This document shows positions 35,655-45,004 of a stretch of 64,000 nt of DNA, piece after piece (the stretch's first letter is position 1; each line of letters starts with the position of its first letter). The stretch lies in assembly GCF_002735645.1 (NCBI RefSeq), contig NZ_PDZG01000007.1:36326-100325 (forward strand). Direction: 5' to 3'. The notes below the pieces were generated by a model that was given only the letters and a program-made list of their open reading frames with translations, was not told the DNA's origin and did no database searches. The translations under genes and the position numbers were made by a program. The stretch comes from Iodobacter sp. BJB302 (GTDB taxonomy: Bacteria > Pseudomonadota > Gammaproteobacteria > Burkholderiales > Chitinibacteraceae).

Positions 35655-36257
35655 ATGCCAACGACCCAACTCTATCTTGCTTCAGGCAGCCCGCGCCGCC
35701 AGGAGCTTCTGGCGCAAATTGGCGTTCAATTTGAGCGCATCTCTGCCCCCATCGATGAAACACCCTTTCCAAATGAAACCGCCAAAGACTACGTGCTGCG
35801 CTTAGCCAAAGCCAAGGCAGAAGCAGGCTGGCAAGCCATGCTGGCACAGGGCAAGCATCCCCTGCCTGTTTTAGCAGCAGATACCACGGTGGTGCTGGAC
35901 GGGCAAATCCTGGGTAAGCCCCTAGATGCCAGAGACGCTGCGGCCATGCTGGAGCAGCTGTCCGGCCGCAGCCACGAAGTGCTTACCAGCCTGGGTTTAC
36001 GCACCAATACCGGCACAGAAGTGCTGCTGTCGGTCAGCAGCGTTACCTTTATGGCACTCAGCCCAGCCCAAATCGCCGCATATATTGCAAGCGGTGAGCC
36101 TATGGATAAGGCGGGCAGTTATGGCATACAAGGCACGGCGGGGCTGTTTATATCTGATCTGCAGGGCAGCTTTAGCGGCGTAATGGGCTTGCCCCTGCAC
36201 GACACCGCCACCCTGCTCGCCCGCCATGGCTTGGGTTTGCTTGCTGTTTCAGCATAA
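35655..36257 (+). CDS. maf: Maf-like nucleotide pyrophosphatase
   Basis: A 200-residue Maf protein that removes pyrophosphate from non-canonical or selected NTPs. Marks are LYLASGSPRRQELLAQIG, DETPFPNETAKDYVLRLAKAKA, the active-site VLAADTTVVLDGQILGKP and SGEPMDKAGSYGIQG. The EP(M)DKAGSYGIQG form fits the YhdE (dTTP/UTP) subgroup better than the YceF (m7GTP) one. It follows rlmH by about 95 bases, as in many proteobacteria. Confidence 0.93.
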   Translation: MPTTQLYLASGSPRRQELLAQIGVQFERISAPIDETPFPNETAKDYVLRLAKAKAEAGWQAMLAQGKHPLPVLAADTTVVLDGQILGKPLDARDAAAMLEQLSGRSHEVLTSLGLRTNTGTEVLLSVSSVTFMALSPAQIAAYIASGEPMDKAGSYGIQGTAGLFISDLQGSFSGVMGLPLHDTATLLARHGLGLLAVSA

Positions 36258-36404
36258 AAGACTTCAATTTTTGCCTGAAAATTGGCTGGTTTTAAGCTTA
36301 TTCACAATGTGCTTATAATATGACATTTGGAATAAATGATCTGCCTGATGTCAAATTTGGGCGCTACCTGACCATTTTCGTCACATTGCAGTTGACTACC
36401 GCAA

Positions 36405-36433
36405 TAAAAAAAGCCCCAGTGGGGCTTTTTTTA
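36405..36433 (-). terminator. Terminator of tRNA-Thr
   Basis: AAAAAAAGCCCC-AGT-GGGGCTTTTTTT hairpin, 12 bases past the CCA end of the minus-strand tRNA-Thr. It could also stop plus-strand transcription from maf. Confidence 0.9.
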
Positions 36434-36444
36434 ATTAAATCAGA

Positions 36445-36520
36445 TGGTGCCGTTGAGGTGAATCGAACACCCGACCTACTGATTACGAATCAGTTGCTCT
36501 GCCAACTGAGCTACAACGGC
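36445..36520 (-). tRNA. tRNA-Thr (anticodon CGU)
   Basis: Read on the minus strand, GCCGTTGTAGCTCAGTTGGC starts a normal cloverleaf. The anticodon stem-loop is ACTGA-TTCGTAA-TCAGT (anticodon CGU, codon ACG), the T-arm is GTCGGGTGTTCGATTCACC-like and the CCA end is encoded. 76 bases including CCA. Confidence 0.95.
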
Positions 36521-36621
36521 AGCTGCCTAACAGGCAGTACTCAACAAAGTATAAAGCACTCACCGTTGGTCTGCCGACTAATCCCGCCGTTAATCAGCTT
36601 ACCCCTGAAACCTATGCCGTC

Positions 36622-36637
36622 AGGCACCTATATTGCA
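36622..36637 (+). promoter_or_regulatory. Sigma-54 promoter of pilin gene 1
   Basis: AGGCACCTATATTGCA has the -24 GG and -12 GC exactly 10 bases apart (consensus TGGCAC-N5-TTGCA), 83 bases before the pilin start. It points to RpoN/PilR-type control. Confidence 0.68.
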
Positions 36638-36719
36638 TTGTCATACCCAAGCAAAGAACATATTTTGCATGTAAGTGCTCAGGGAAAAAAGCTTTTAAAT
36701 CAAAGGTTAGGAGCAAGAA

Positions 36720-37133
36720 ATGAAAAACATGCAAAAGGGTTTTACCCTGATCGAATTGATGATTGTTGTAGCCATTATCGGTATCCTGGCAGCAGTGGCG
36801 ATCCCCTCTTATCAGGACTACACCAAGAAAGCGAAATTCTCTGAAGTGCTGAGTGTTTCTGATTCGTACAAGCAGGCTGTTTCTATGTGTCAGTCAGATT
36901 TAAATACCTTTGCGGGTTGTAATGGGGGTACAAATGGGATTCCAGCTACCCCGTCAGTTGCGACTGCAGGTTTGGCTTCAGGCGGAACGGTAACAAATGG
37001 TGTTATTAGTTTTACAGGTACTGCCGCAACAGGGTCTTATACCTTTATTTTAACGCCAACTCTGAATGCTGAAAGCTCAGCAATTAATTGGACTCAAACA
37101 GGTACATGCCTTGGTGTGAAATATTGTAAATAA
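36720..37133 (+). CDS. Type IV pilin, copy 1
   Basis: A 137-residue type IVa pilin. A short leader ending in Gly (MKNMQKG) precedes [20 protein letters not shown] with Glu5 of the mature form, the PilD cleavage and methylation signature. The globular part has Cys in pairs (SMCQSD/AGCNGG and GTCLGVKYC), the last pair near the C-terminus as in pilin D-regions. The ribosome-binding site is AGGAG. A terminator follows and the giant fusion gene comes next. The first 32 residues are the same as in pilin copy 2. Major or minor status is unknown. Confidence 0.92.
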   Translation: MKNMQKGFTLIELMIVVAIIGILAAVAIPSYQDYTKKAKFSEVLSVSDSYKQAVSMCQSDLNTFAGCNGGTNGIPATPSVATAGLASGGTVTNGVISFTGTAATGSYTFILTPTLNAESSAINWTQTGTCLGVKYCK

Positions 37134-37150
37134 AAAGTTTGTACTTAACA

Positions 37151-37183
37151 AAATGAGCTAATTTTAATTAGCTCATTTTTTTT
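37151..37183 (+). terminator. Terminator after pilin gene 1
   Basis: AAATGAGCTAATT-TT-AATTAGCTCATTTTTTTT, a perfect long hairpin with T-run, 17 bases past the stop. Confidence 0.93.
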
Positions 37184-37254
37184 GTTGAAAAAATTATTTT
37201 ATACGTCTAGAAATTATATACAACTATAGTTTGTTTTTCTCAGGGGCTTATACA

Positions 37255-40200
37255 ATGACTAAGTTAGATGATTGCAATTTTACTAAAATTGACAACTATA
37301 AATTTAGTCATGAAATAAAAATATCATTTTTCATTGCGATTTTTGGTATTTTAGTGAAAATATTTTTCTCATATATCGGTTTAATAGAATATTCTTTTGA
37401 CAGTTTAGTGTTAAGCATCTGGCAGCTAGGTACTATGTCATCAATTTTTAGTTTTGCCAGTGTTATGCTTTTAAGCACTCACAGACAAAATGCTGCAAAA
37501 TTAATATGGTTATTAAGCGGTGTTGTTTGTTTTATTTATGTATATTTTATGGTGAAAGATAATGATGCAGTTAAAAAAATAACAATTATTTTATTAACTC
37601 TGGGGATTGTTTCATTTTTTTTACTCATGTACACAGGTTTTTATGATTTAAATCATACAATAAGAACGCAAGCTAAGGAAAAACTATTCTTAGTTTTAAT
37701 TATTGCGATTGTTTCTGTATACGGAGTTGGAATAGTTTCAATTTCAAGCTCTCTTAGCCCCAGGGTTTATGATGCTATTTTATATAAATTTGATGCCAGT
37801 TTAGGGTTTTCTGCCAGTGTTATTTTAAGTAAATATATTGCAGACAATCCAAATTTGTTAAATTTTATTATATACCCTGTTTATCTGGCGCTCCCTCTTG
37901 GTATGGGCTTGCAGTATGTTCAGCAGATGCAGTCAAAAGAGCCTCCAAAAACATATCTTTTACTGTTTTGGTTTAGCTCAATTTTTATAGTATGCCTGCT
38001 TGCCTATTTACTGCTTCCAGCAATGGGTCCTAAATATTTATTTGGAAATTATTTTCCACATAATATGCCGCCATTAGATAATATAATTTCAATTCCCGTT
38101 GTAAATCAAGCTACTTTTCCCAGAAATGCTTTCCCTTCCATGCATTTTGGATGGGCTTTTACTATGTGGCTGAATGCAATTCTCATGAAAGGAAAATGGC
38201 AAGCAAGGTTTTTCTTTATTATTGGAATACTCACGATTATTGCCACTTTGGGGCTGGGTGAACACTATCTGATTGATTTAATTGTTGCGGTTCCTTTTTC
38301 TTACGCTTTGCAAGGTATTTTTTTAAGAGGATTGCCAATAGAAAATGTGCACAGATGGAAATGTATTTTGATTGGCTTAAGTTTGTGGTTGTTTTGGGTT
38401 GTCACTTTAAGGTTATCTCTTGATATATATACTAAAAATAATTATTTATCATGGATATCCGTGATTTTTACAATTGCTGTTTCAAGTTTATATTATCGGA
38501 GAATGATTAAAGCCCAGGATGAGCATTTTTCATCTGTATCAAATATGCCAATAGCTAAAGCTAATTTACAGGAAAATAATAATTTAAAACCAATTTTTTA
38601 TCTTTTTATATTATCTGGATTTTCCGGGCTTATTTATGAAGTAGTCTTTTCAAAAGAGCTGGCTTTAATTTTTGGCAGCAGCAGCATAGCTACATATACG
38701 GTATTAGCAACATATATGGGAGGTATGGCACTGGGAGCCGGCTTAGGCGGATGGATTAAAACTCACCGCCCATTATTAGGATATATTTCATGCGAGCTGT
38801 TTATTGGTGTCTATTGTATTATTACACCATTATTATTTAAGTTAATTCAATCGTTATATGTTTCTCTTGCCTCCGGAGTTTCCCCGGATGCAGGAGTGCT
38901 TACTTTTTACAGGCTAGCATTAGGTGCCATATTGCTCTTGCCCCCTACTATTGTGATGGGAGCTACTATGCCTTTATTATTAGCACATTGCCGAGAAAAA
39001 CAAGGCCAGCTTCATTTGGCAGTTGCTAATCTTTATGCTGCAAATACCATAGGCGCTGCATTTGGTGCTTTATTAGCTGGTTATTTTATTATTCCGAAGT
39101 TTGGTATTTCTTTAAGCACGGCATTTGCTGCGGCAATAAACTTTTTTGTTGCATTTATTGGTATTCAATTATTTAAGCGTCATGAAAAACGTGCTCATTA
39201 TTTAAATACTAAGGATGTATATATTGATACGCAGTTACCAGTTAATAGACTAAAGGGGGTTCAGGCTCTGACTGTTTTATTTTTCGGTGGTGTAATTACT
39301 TTAGCTTTGGAAGTGAAATATATGTTTTTACTTGCCGTGGTGGCTGGCAATAGCAGCTATGCTTTTTCTTTGATGCTGTTCACCTTTTTATTAGGGCTGG
39401 CTGCAGGGTCTATCTTAATCAAACCATGGCTAAAAAGTCCAAATATATTAGCATTGCTTGAGTTCAGTCTTGCTGCTGTAATTTTATTAGGGGTATTTAG
39501 CTGGCAAAGCATTCCTGCGTATTTTGCGAGCTTTGCCAATTATCCATCGGCTCAGGCCTTTGGTGCCAGGGAGTTTATTCGTGGTTTAGTGTGTTTTTGT
39601 GCCATGTTTCCACCCGCTTTATTAATTGGTGCAATTTATCCTGTTGCCATGAATTGCGTCGCTACTGCATTTCCTAATCACCCAATAGTGGCTTTGGGGC
39701 TGGCAAATTCCTTGAATACAAGCGGTAATATTGTCGGGGTGTTGCTCACCAGCTTTGTTTTGATTCCTGCACTTGGTGTGCTTTTATCAATAAAAATATT
39801 AGCATGTTTGGCTTTTACGCTGGCAATAATGCTAAGTGTAAGTTTTATAAAAAACAGTAATAAATTAAATATTATTTTTGCCTTAATTGTTGTTGTTGTT
39901 TTTTATATTCAACCAAAATCGTTTAACTACACTGAACTTGCTTCCGGGGCAAATGTGTATTTTTCTGCATTAAACTGGGGGGAGTCAATTGATCATGCGG
40001 AGAGTATTGATGGTGGGTTAACAACAGTAGTCTTAAATAAAAATCAGCAGGTTAAGACATTACTTACTAATGGTAAATTTCAAGGAAATAATGCATTAAA
40101 AGGTGAAATGCAGGCTCAAACTGGCTTTGCTCTTGCTCCTTTATTACATACGGATGCAAGAGAGCGTGCCCTGGTTATAGGTTATGGCACAGGGGCAACC

Positions 40201-40917
40201 AGCCGCGTATTAAATGAGACAGGCTTTAAAAATCTGGATATCGTTGATCTAAGTTCCGATATTGTGAGACTTGCAAATCAGCATTTTCCTGCGATTAACC
40301 AGCATGTCACTGAAAAAAAAGGCGTTGCTACTTATATTACGGATGGCAGGAATTATTTATTACTTACTGATAAGTCTTATGATTTGATTGGCCTTGAAAT
40401 TACTTCAATTTGGTTTGCCGGTGCAGCTTCTTTATATAATCAGGAGTTTTATGCTCTGGCTAAAAGAAAGTTGAAGTCTGATGGGGTATTACAGCAGTGG
40501 GTACAATTACACCATACACAGCTCAATGATTTATTAAGTGTTTTAGCTTCAGTACGCAGTGAGTTTAAATATGTCTGGTTGTATGAAATTGGCGGGCAGG
40601 GAATTATTGTGGCGACGAATAATCATGATCGCAGCCCTAAGAAAAGTTACGCTGATTTAATTAGCCAGACATCTGGATTAAAAGAAGTTTTAAAAATTTA
40701 TGATCGTCCTGTAAATGAGCTGGCACAAAAAATACTCTTAGAGCCCGAGGGCCTTGATCGATTTTTACTAAAAGTATCAAGTGGAGACCCTGAGGCATGG
40801 GTTAGCACCGATGATAATCTTTATCTTGAATATGAAACGCCTAAAGGCAATGTTTTAGACGGCGCTCAATCATTAGCAAATAATCTTGAAATGATAAAAA
40901 AGTTTTCAGCAAAGTAG
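37255..40917 (+). CDS. Giant membrane fusion: PAP2-like domain + spermidine-synthase-like transporter/SAM domain
   Basis: About 1,220 residues from ATG 37255 (preceded by AGGGG). Part one (about 1-430) has some ten helices and a PAP2/Aur1-like lipid-phosphatase signature: RNAFPSMHFGWAF (290-302) and GEHYLIDL (335-342). Part two (about 446-890) is an MFS-like polytopic domain typical of membrane-fused spermidine synthase homologues (LSGFSGLIYEVVFSKEL, VMGATMPLLL, AANTIGAAFGALLAGY). Part three (about 890-1220) is a Rossmann SpeE-like domain with RALVIGYGTGATSRVL and DGRNYLLLTDKSYDLIGLE. It is strongly AT-rich and lies between two pilin genes. The substrate is unknown; lipid-carrier dephosphorylation and surface modification are guesses. 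Confidence 0.78.
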   Translation: MTKLDDCNFTKIDNYKFSHEIKISFFIAIFGILVKIFFSYIGLIEYSFDSLVLSIWQLGTMSSIFSFASVMLLSTHRQNAAKLIWLLSGVVCFIYVYFMVKDNDAVKKITIILLTLGIVSFFLLMYTGFYDLNHTIRTQAKEKLFLVLIIAIVSVYGVGIVSISSSLSPRVYDAILYKFDASLGFSASVILSKYIADNPNLLNFIIYPVYLALPLGMGLQYVQQMQSKEPPKTYLLLFWFSSIFIVCLLAYLLLPAMGPKYLFGNYFPHNMPPLDNIISIPVVNQATFPRNAFPSMHFGWAFTMWLNAILMKGKWQARFFFIIGILTIIATLGLGEHYLIDLIVAVPFSYALQGIFLRGLPIENVHRWKCILIGLSLWLFWVVTLRLSLDIYTKNNYLSWISVIFTIAVSSLYYRRMIKAQDEHFSSVSNMPIAKANLQENNNLKPIFYLFILSGFSGLIYEVVFSKELALIFGSSSIATYTVLATYMGGMALGAGLGGWIKTHRPLLGYISCELFIGVYCIITPLLFKLIQSLYVSLASGVSPDAGVLTFYRLALGAILLLPPTIVMGATMPLLLAHCREKQGQLHLAVANLYAANTIGAAFGALLAGYFIIPKFGISLSTAFAAAINFFVAFIGIQLFKRHEKRAHYLNTKDVYIDTQLPVNRLKGVQALTVLFFGGVITLALEVKYMFLLAVVAGNSSYAFSLMLFTFLLGLAAGSILIKPWLKSPNILALLEFSLAAVILLGVFSWQSIPAYFASFANYPSAQAFGAREFIRGLVCFCAMFPPALLIGAIYPVAMNCVATAFPNHPIVALGLANSLNTSGNIVGVLLTSFVLIPALGVLLSIKILACLAFTLAIMLSVSFIKNSNKLNIIFALIVVVVFYIQPKSFNYTELASGANVYFSALNWGESIDHAESIDGGLTTVVLNKNQQVKTLLTNGKFQGNNALKGEMQAQTGFALAPLLHTDARERALVIGYGTGATSRVLNETGFKNLDIVDLSSDIVRLANQHFPAINQHVTEKKGVATYITDGRNYLLLTDKSYDLIGLEITSIWFAGAASLYNQEFYALAKRKLKSDGVLQQWVQLHHTQLNDLLSVLASVRSEFKYVWLYEIGGQGIIVATNNHDRSPKKSYADLISQTSGLKEVLKIYDRPVNELAQKILLEPEGLDRFLLKVSSGDPEAWVSTDDNLYLEYETPKGNVLDGAQSLANNLEMIKKFSAK

Positions 40918-41029
40918 TTGTATTAATAATTGAGTAGATAGAGATTAAGCAGAACAGAGTCTTTTTCTCTACTATTCCAAGGCGGCAAGATGAGTAAGGT
41001 TTATATCTTACTTAAGCAGCGTGGGTTTC

Positions 41030-41045
41030 TGGCACGCTAGTTGCT
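41030..41045 (+). promoter_or_regulatory. Sigma-54 promoter of pilin gene 2
   Basis: TGGCACGCTAGTTGCT is an exact match to TGGCAC-N5-TTGCW, 75 bases before the pilin start. Confidence 0.88.
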
Positions 41046-41119
41046 TAGTAGTCTCCCACGTAAAATCATAGGTAAAGCACAGCAGGGGCAGTGCTTCCTA
41101 ATGGTTGTAGGAGTGCAGT

Positions 41120-41548
41120 ATGAAAAACATGCAAAAAGGTTTTACCCTGATCGAATTGATGATCGTTGTTGCGATCATCGGTATCTTGGCTGCGGTTGCG
41201 ATTCCTTCGTACCAAAATTACACAGCGAAGTCTAAATTTGGTGCTGCCTTAGCTGAAGTATCTGCTGGTACTACTGGTGTAGATGCTTTGATCTCTGAAG
41301 GCACTCAGCCAACAACTGAACTTGTTGGGCTAAAGCAAGCGACTAGCAGTTGTGTAACAAATGAGGTTGCATTTGCATCTGGTGCAGAAACAGGGACTAT
41401 TAAATGCAAAATTAATAGTGGTCCTTTGAGTGTAAAAGATAAAACTATTACTTTTACTCGTGCTGCGGCTGATGGCAAATGGACATGTACGTCCGATGTT
41501 GCTTCAGGCGATAAGGCTAAAGTTGCTGCTAAAGAATGCCAAGGCTAA
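41120..41548 (+). CDS. pilA: Type IV pilin, copy 2 (probable major pilin)
   Basis: A 142-residue type IVa pilin with the same leader and N-terminal helix as copy 1 (MKNMQKG then [20 protein letters not shown]). The globular part differs, with Ala-rich helix [12 protein letters not shown] and three or more Cys (SSCVTN, IKCKIN, WTCTSD, KECQG at the end). It has the better sigma-54 promoter, a strong ribosome-binding site (AGGAG) and a strong terminator, so I judge it the main subunit. The PglL-type ligase gene follows directly, suggesting it is glycosylated. Confidence 0.9.
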   Translation: MKNMQKGFTLIELMIVVAIIGILAAVAIPSYQNYTAKSKFGAALAEVSAGTTGVDALISEGTQPTTELVGLKQATSSCVTNEVAFASGAETGTIKCKINSGPLSVKDKTITFTRAAADGKWTCTSDVASGDKAKVAAKECQG

Positions 41549-41603
41549 GTTTTTAATTTCTTAGTTTTTTATATATTAATATTTTAAACTTTGATTTTAT
41601 ATA

Positions 41604-41635
41604 AAAGACGCACAATATTTTTTGTGCGTCTTTTT
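41604..41635 (+). terminator. Terminator after pilin gene 2
   Basis: GACGCACAA-TATTTT-TTGTGCGTC followed by TTTTTC. It separates the pilin from the ligase gene and shows that the ligase start must lie downstream of 41635. Confidence 0.92.
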
Positions 41636-41651
41636 CTATGTAAAGAAAAAT

Positions 41652-43376
41652 ATGAAATGCTTTTCTAGAACATTGTATTTAGTTGCTGTGTTGCCATTTA
41701 TTTCTCTTTATCCATATAGGCCTTATGGGACATGGATTGCAGAAATTGTTGCACTGTTCTTAGCTGGCTTACTTTTGATGAAGAAGGGTGAAGAAAGAAA
41801 ATTACATATTGGGCCAATTCCTGTTATGTTTTTAGGGCTAGTCTTCGCCGTTGTGCTTAGTAAAATAATAAATAATCCAAGTTATGATTCAATTGGCTTG
41901 ATTAGTATATATTTTTTACTTGTTGGTGCTGCTTTATCTCACCATGTTTATAATATAAGTGGCTGTAAAGAAAAAATAATTCCACTCATTGCAAGGGGGA
42001 TGTTTTTTGGTGGTTTATTACAGTTTGTTTTTTGTGTGGCTAAAATTTCAGGATTTTTTACTATTTACTCACAATGGGTTGATGGCTTGCCTTTATGGGT
42101 TCCTCATATCAATGTAAATAGAACACCAAACGGTTTCATGTTTCAGCGTAATCAATTTGCAGACTATTTGTTTATGAGTGGTGCAGCAACTTGCTATTTA
42201 TATGCTCAGGCAGAAATAAAAAAAATAACGTTTATTGGCACTATTATTGCTATTGGCTTGGCTATTTCTTTGTCTATGTCCAGAACAGCTTTATTATATA
42301 TTGCGATGGGATTTGCCGTTGTCGCCCTATTGCACTTCAAAGGCGATAATACTAAAAAATTTAGTAAAGCTTTCTTATGGTTTTTGGCGTGTTGTATTGT
42401 ATTTCAGGTACTTAGCCCATATTTGAATAAAATAATGGTTGAGTATTTCCCTTTACTAACCGAGGGAAGTGGCTTAAAGCGCTTGGGCGCTGGTGTTAAT
42501 GATACTCGCTGGCCGGAGTGGCAAAAAGCTTGGCACACCTTCTTGGCAAACCCCTGGTTTGGGACTGGAGTGGGTACTTATGCTGCGGCTAGTTATCAAT
42601 TAGGCGCGCAGTTTCCTTATAAAGGCGGGGAGATTGTTTATCAGTTATTTGCACATTGCCATAATATCTTTTTACAACTGCTGGCAGAAACGGGCATATT
42701 AGGGGGAATCAGCCTGTTGTTTGGCACAATAGCTGTAGTATATGGAATTATAAAAAATAAGCTGGATATCCATGCGGCCTTTGTACTCATTGCACTGTCT
42801 ACCATGTTTATTCATAGCCAGCTTGAATACCCACTTTGGTATGCTTCTTTCTTTATCTTATTTACTATTTTGGCGTCTACAGTAAAGCTGGACTTGTATA
42901 GTTACACATCAACAGCAAGGCCTGGAGTTAAATATATATTTCCAGTATTTATTCTTGTTGCAAGTATTTATGGCTTATATTCGGTTGTAAAGTTGATTGA
43001 TTTGAATAACCGGTATGAAAGCGGAGCATATTCCGAAGCTTTAGTGAAAGAAAGTGTATCGCTAGGGGGGGATTTACTTGTTGAGGACATGGCTGATTTT
43101 TATACTTTAGCAATGCTTAGCTTAGACGATAGAAACCTGGACTATAAGCTTTATTTAAGCAGCAAAATTTTGAAATTCCGCCCTCATGCAGAAATGATAT
43201 TCAGGCACGCTATTTTTATTAGCTATAAAAACAGGCCAGATGAAGGTGCGGCAATTGTGAAGAATATACTTGATCAATATCCGCAGTTTATTGGCTCATT
43301 TAGAGAGAGCTTTGCTTCTGTTCAGGATGATCCGCGTTTAGATAAAATAAAAACTGTATTGCAGCATAAGTATTAA
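41652..43376 (+). CDS. pglL: PglL-type O-oligosaccharyltransferase (Wzy_C family)
   Basis: A 574-residue inner-membrane protein with about 10-12 helices and a periplasmic catalytic loop. It resembles neisserial PglL/PilO, which transfers lipid-linked glycan to Ser/Thr of pilin. Features are NRTPNGFMFQRNQFADYL, DTRWPEWQKAWHTFLANPWFGTG (about 280-302), AHCHNIFLQLLAETG (about 335-350) and HSQLEYPLWYASF. The C-terminal part is TPR-like. ATG 41652 is chosen because the longer frame starts inside the upstream terminator. Its position next to pilA is the strongest functional hint; a WaaL-like ligase occurs separately at 59685. Confidence 0.85.
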   Translation: MKCFSRTLYLVAVLPFISLYPYRPYGTWIAEIVALFLAGLLLMKKGEERKLHIGPIPVMFLGLVFAVVLSKIINNPSYDSIGLISIYFLLVGAALSHHVYNISGCKEKIIPLIARGMFFGGLLQFVFCVAKISGFFTIYSQWVDGLPLWVPHINVNRTPNGFMFQRNQFADYLFMSGAATCYLYAQAEIKKITFIGTIIAIGLAISLSMSRTALLYIAMGFAVVALLHFKGDNTKKFSKAFLWFLACCIVFQVLSPYLNKIMVEYFPLLTEGSGLKRLGAGVNDTRWPEWQKAWHTFLANPWFGTGVGTYAAASYQLGAQFPYKGGEIVYQLFAHCHNIFLQLLAETGILGGISLLFGTIAVVYGIIKNKLDIHAAFVLIALSTMFIHSQLEYPLWYASFFILFTILASTVKLDLYSYTSTARPGVKYIFPVFILVASIYGLYSVVKLIDLNNRYESGAYSEALVKESVSLGGDLLVEDMADFYTLAMLSLDDRNLDYKLYLSSKILKFRPHAEMIFRHAIFISYKNRPDEGAAIVKNILDQYPQFIGSFRESFASVQDDPRLDKIKTVLQHKY

Positions 43377-43410
43377 AAAAATGGCCCGCTCAATGAGTGG
43401 GCCATTTTTA
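43376..43410. terminator. Bidirectional terminator between pglL and cysN
   Basis: AAAATGGCCCgCTCA...TGAGTGGGCCATTTTT hairpin between two convergent genes. Confidence 0.9.
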
Positions 43411-43434
43411 TATTTTATGGGTATTTAACAACCA

Positions 43435-44871
43435 TCACTCCTTAAAAATCTCCCTCACATCCCTTGCGCCCCATTCTGGGAAGTGTTTACGCACCAGCGC
43501 ATTTAAATCCACTTCAAACGCCCGCCATTTGGCCAGTTCATCCTGCTTATCGCTGGCGGAATGGGCTGCGGCTTGTTCTATCATGCCTGCGCCTGCGGTG
43601 GCGTTGCTCAGGCGGTCGATCACGATAAAGCTGCCGGTGCCTTTGCAGTCGCGGTAGCTATCAAACACGACGGGTGCATTCAGAATGACGCGGCAGAGGC
43701 CGATTTCGTTGAGTTTCAGCTCGCTGGCCTCTACGTGCTCCATGCTGTTTACATCTACACGGTGACTAATCTGGCTGACCCGGCCGAAGACATTTTTGCC
43801 TGCCAGTTTAAAGCCGTATTCTTTGCCAACGGTGAGTGGTGCTTCGTTCATCCAGACGATGTGGGCATCAAGTGCCTGGCCGGTTTGCGGGGCTAGCTCG
43901 CTGGCTTTGACGATCATATCGCCACGGCTGATGTCGATCTCGCGATCCAGCGTCAGGGTAATCGCCTGGCCGGTGAAGGCGGTGTCTAATTCGCCCTCAT
44001 AGGTGACAATTGCTTTGACCTTGGCGGTCTTGCCGGAGGGCAGGGCGATGATTTCGTCGCCAGGGAAAACGCGGCCAGCGGCGATGGTGCCGCAAAAGCC
44101 ACGGAAATCAAGGTTAGGGCGGTTCACGTATTGCACCGGCAGGCGGAAGGCTTCCAGGCGGCTGTCGCGATTGATTTGCACGGCTTCCAGGTGCTGCATA
44201 AAGGTCAGGCCGCTATACCAGGGCGCTTGCTCGCTTGGTGTCACTACATTATCGCCGCGCAGGGCAGAAATCGGCACAAACTGAATGTCGGCGATATTGA
44301 GGGATTTAGCCAGCGTCAGATACTCTGCGCGAATTTCATTAAAGCGCGCTTCGCTGAACTCAACTAAATCCATTTTATTGATGGCGATAATCACGTGCTT
44401 AATACCCAGCAGGCTGACGATATAGCTGTGGCGGCGGGTCTGGGTTTGCACGCCGTAGCGCGCGTCGATCAGAATCACGGCCAGATCACAGGTGGAGGCA
44501 CCTGTGGCCATATTGCGGGTGTATTGCTCGTGGCCGGGGCAATCGGCGATGATAAATTTGCGCTTATCGGTGCTGAAGTAGCGGTATGCCACGTCGATGG
44601 TAATGCCTTGCTCGCGCTCAGCTTGCAGGCCATCCACCAGCAGGGCCAGATCGATTTCCTGATCGGTGGTGTTAAACTTTTTGCTGTCTTTTTGAATGGC
44701 GGCCAGCTGGTCTTCAAAAATCAGTTTTGAATCGTGCAGCAGGCGGCCGATCAGGGTGGATTTACCGTCGTCCACATTGCCACAGGTAATAAAACGCAGC
44801 AGGTCTTTGTTCTCATGCTGCTTTAAATAGGCTTCGATATCGCTGGCGATCAGATCAGATTGGTGTGACAT
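43435..44871 (-). CDS. cysN: Sulfate adenylyltransferase subunit 1 (GTPase)
   Basis: The 478-residue GTP-driven subunit of ATP sulfurylase works with CysD to make adenosine 5'-phosphosulfate. It is an EF-Tu-like GTPase: P-loop [15 protein letters not shown] (31-45), switch region with [30 protein letters not shown] and NKMDLV. It lacks the C-terminal APS kinase domain of the NodQ/CysNC fusion. It is downstream of cysD in the same direction, with a repeat of about 130 bases in between. Confidence 0.96.
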   Translation of the reverse strand: MSHQSDLIASDIEAYLKQHENKDLLRFITCGNVDDGKSTLIGRLLHDSKLIFEDQLAAIQKDSKKFNTTDQEIDLALLVDGLQAEREQGITIDVAYRYFSTDKRKFIIADCPGHEQYTRNMATGASTCDLAVILIDARYGVQTQTRRHSYIVSLLGIKHVIIAINKMDLVEFSEARFNEIRAEYLTLAKSLNIADIQFVPISALRGDNVVTPSEQAPWYSGLTFMQHLEAVQINRDSRLEAFRLPVQYVNRPNLDFRGFCGTIAAGRVFPGDEIIALPSGKTAKVKAIVTYEGELDTAFTGQAITLTLDREIDISRGDMIVKASELAPQTGQALDAHIVWMNEAPLTVGKEYGFKLAGKNVFGRVSQISHRVDVNSMEHVEASELKLNEIGLCRVILNAPVVFDSYRDCKGTGSFIVIDRLSNATAGAGMIEQAAAHSASDKQDELAKWRAFEVDLNALVRKHFPEWGARDVREIFKE

Positions 44872-44919
44872 GTTTATATTCCGAGAGTGGGGAGTATCAA
44901 GGGAATGCAGATAGGTGTC

Positions 44920-45001
44920 GGACTGTTTAGGGAGTAGGGAGGGGGAGTAGGGAGTAAAATCTCTCCTTATCTACTCCCCACTCTCTAATCCCTACTCCCC
45001 G
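44920..45001. repeat. Inverted purine/pyrimidine repeat in the cysD-cysN gap (family C)
   Basis: GGGAGTAGGGAGGGGGAGTAGGGAG on the left and CTACTCCCCACTC...CCCTACTCCCCG on the right form an imperfect hairpin with multiple register choices. It lies between two genes of one operon, so it is likely transcribed and could tune cysN expression relative to cysD. The G-rich tract could also form a quadruplex. Confidence 0.6.
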
Positions 45002-45004
45002 CTT

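Noticed and set aside
41622..41651. Upstream start of the PglL gene at 41622
   Set aside because: It lies inside the terminator hairpin of pilin gene 2; ATG 41652 is the first plausible start.
36445..43376. Integrated island with attL/attR at tRNA-Thr
   Set aside because: No integrase and no direct repeat of the tRNA end were found; only composition and tRNA proximity suggest transfer.
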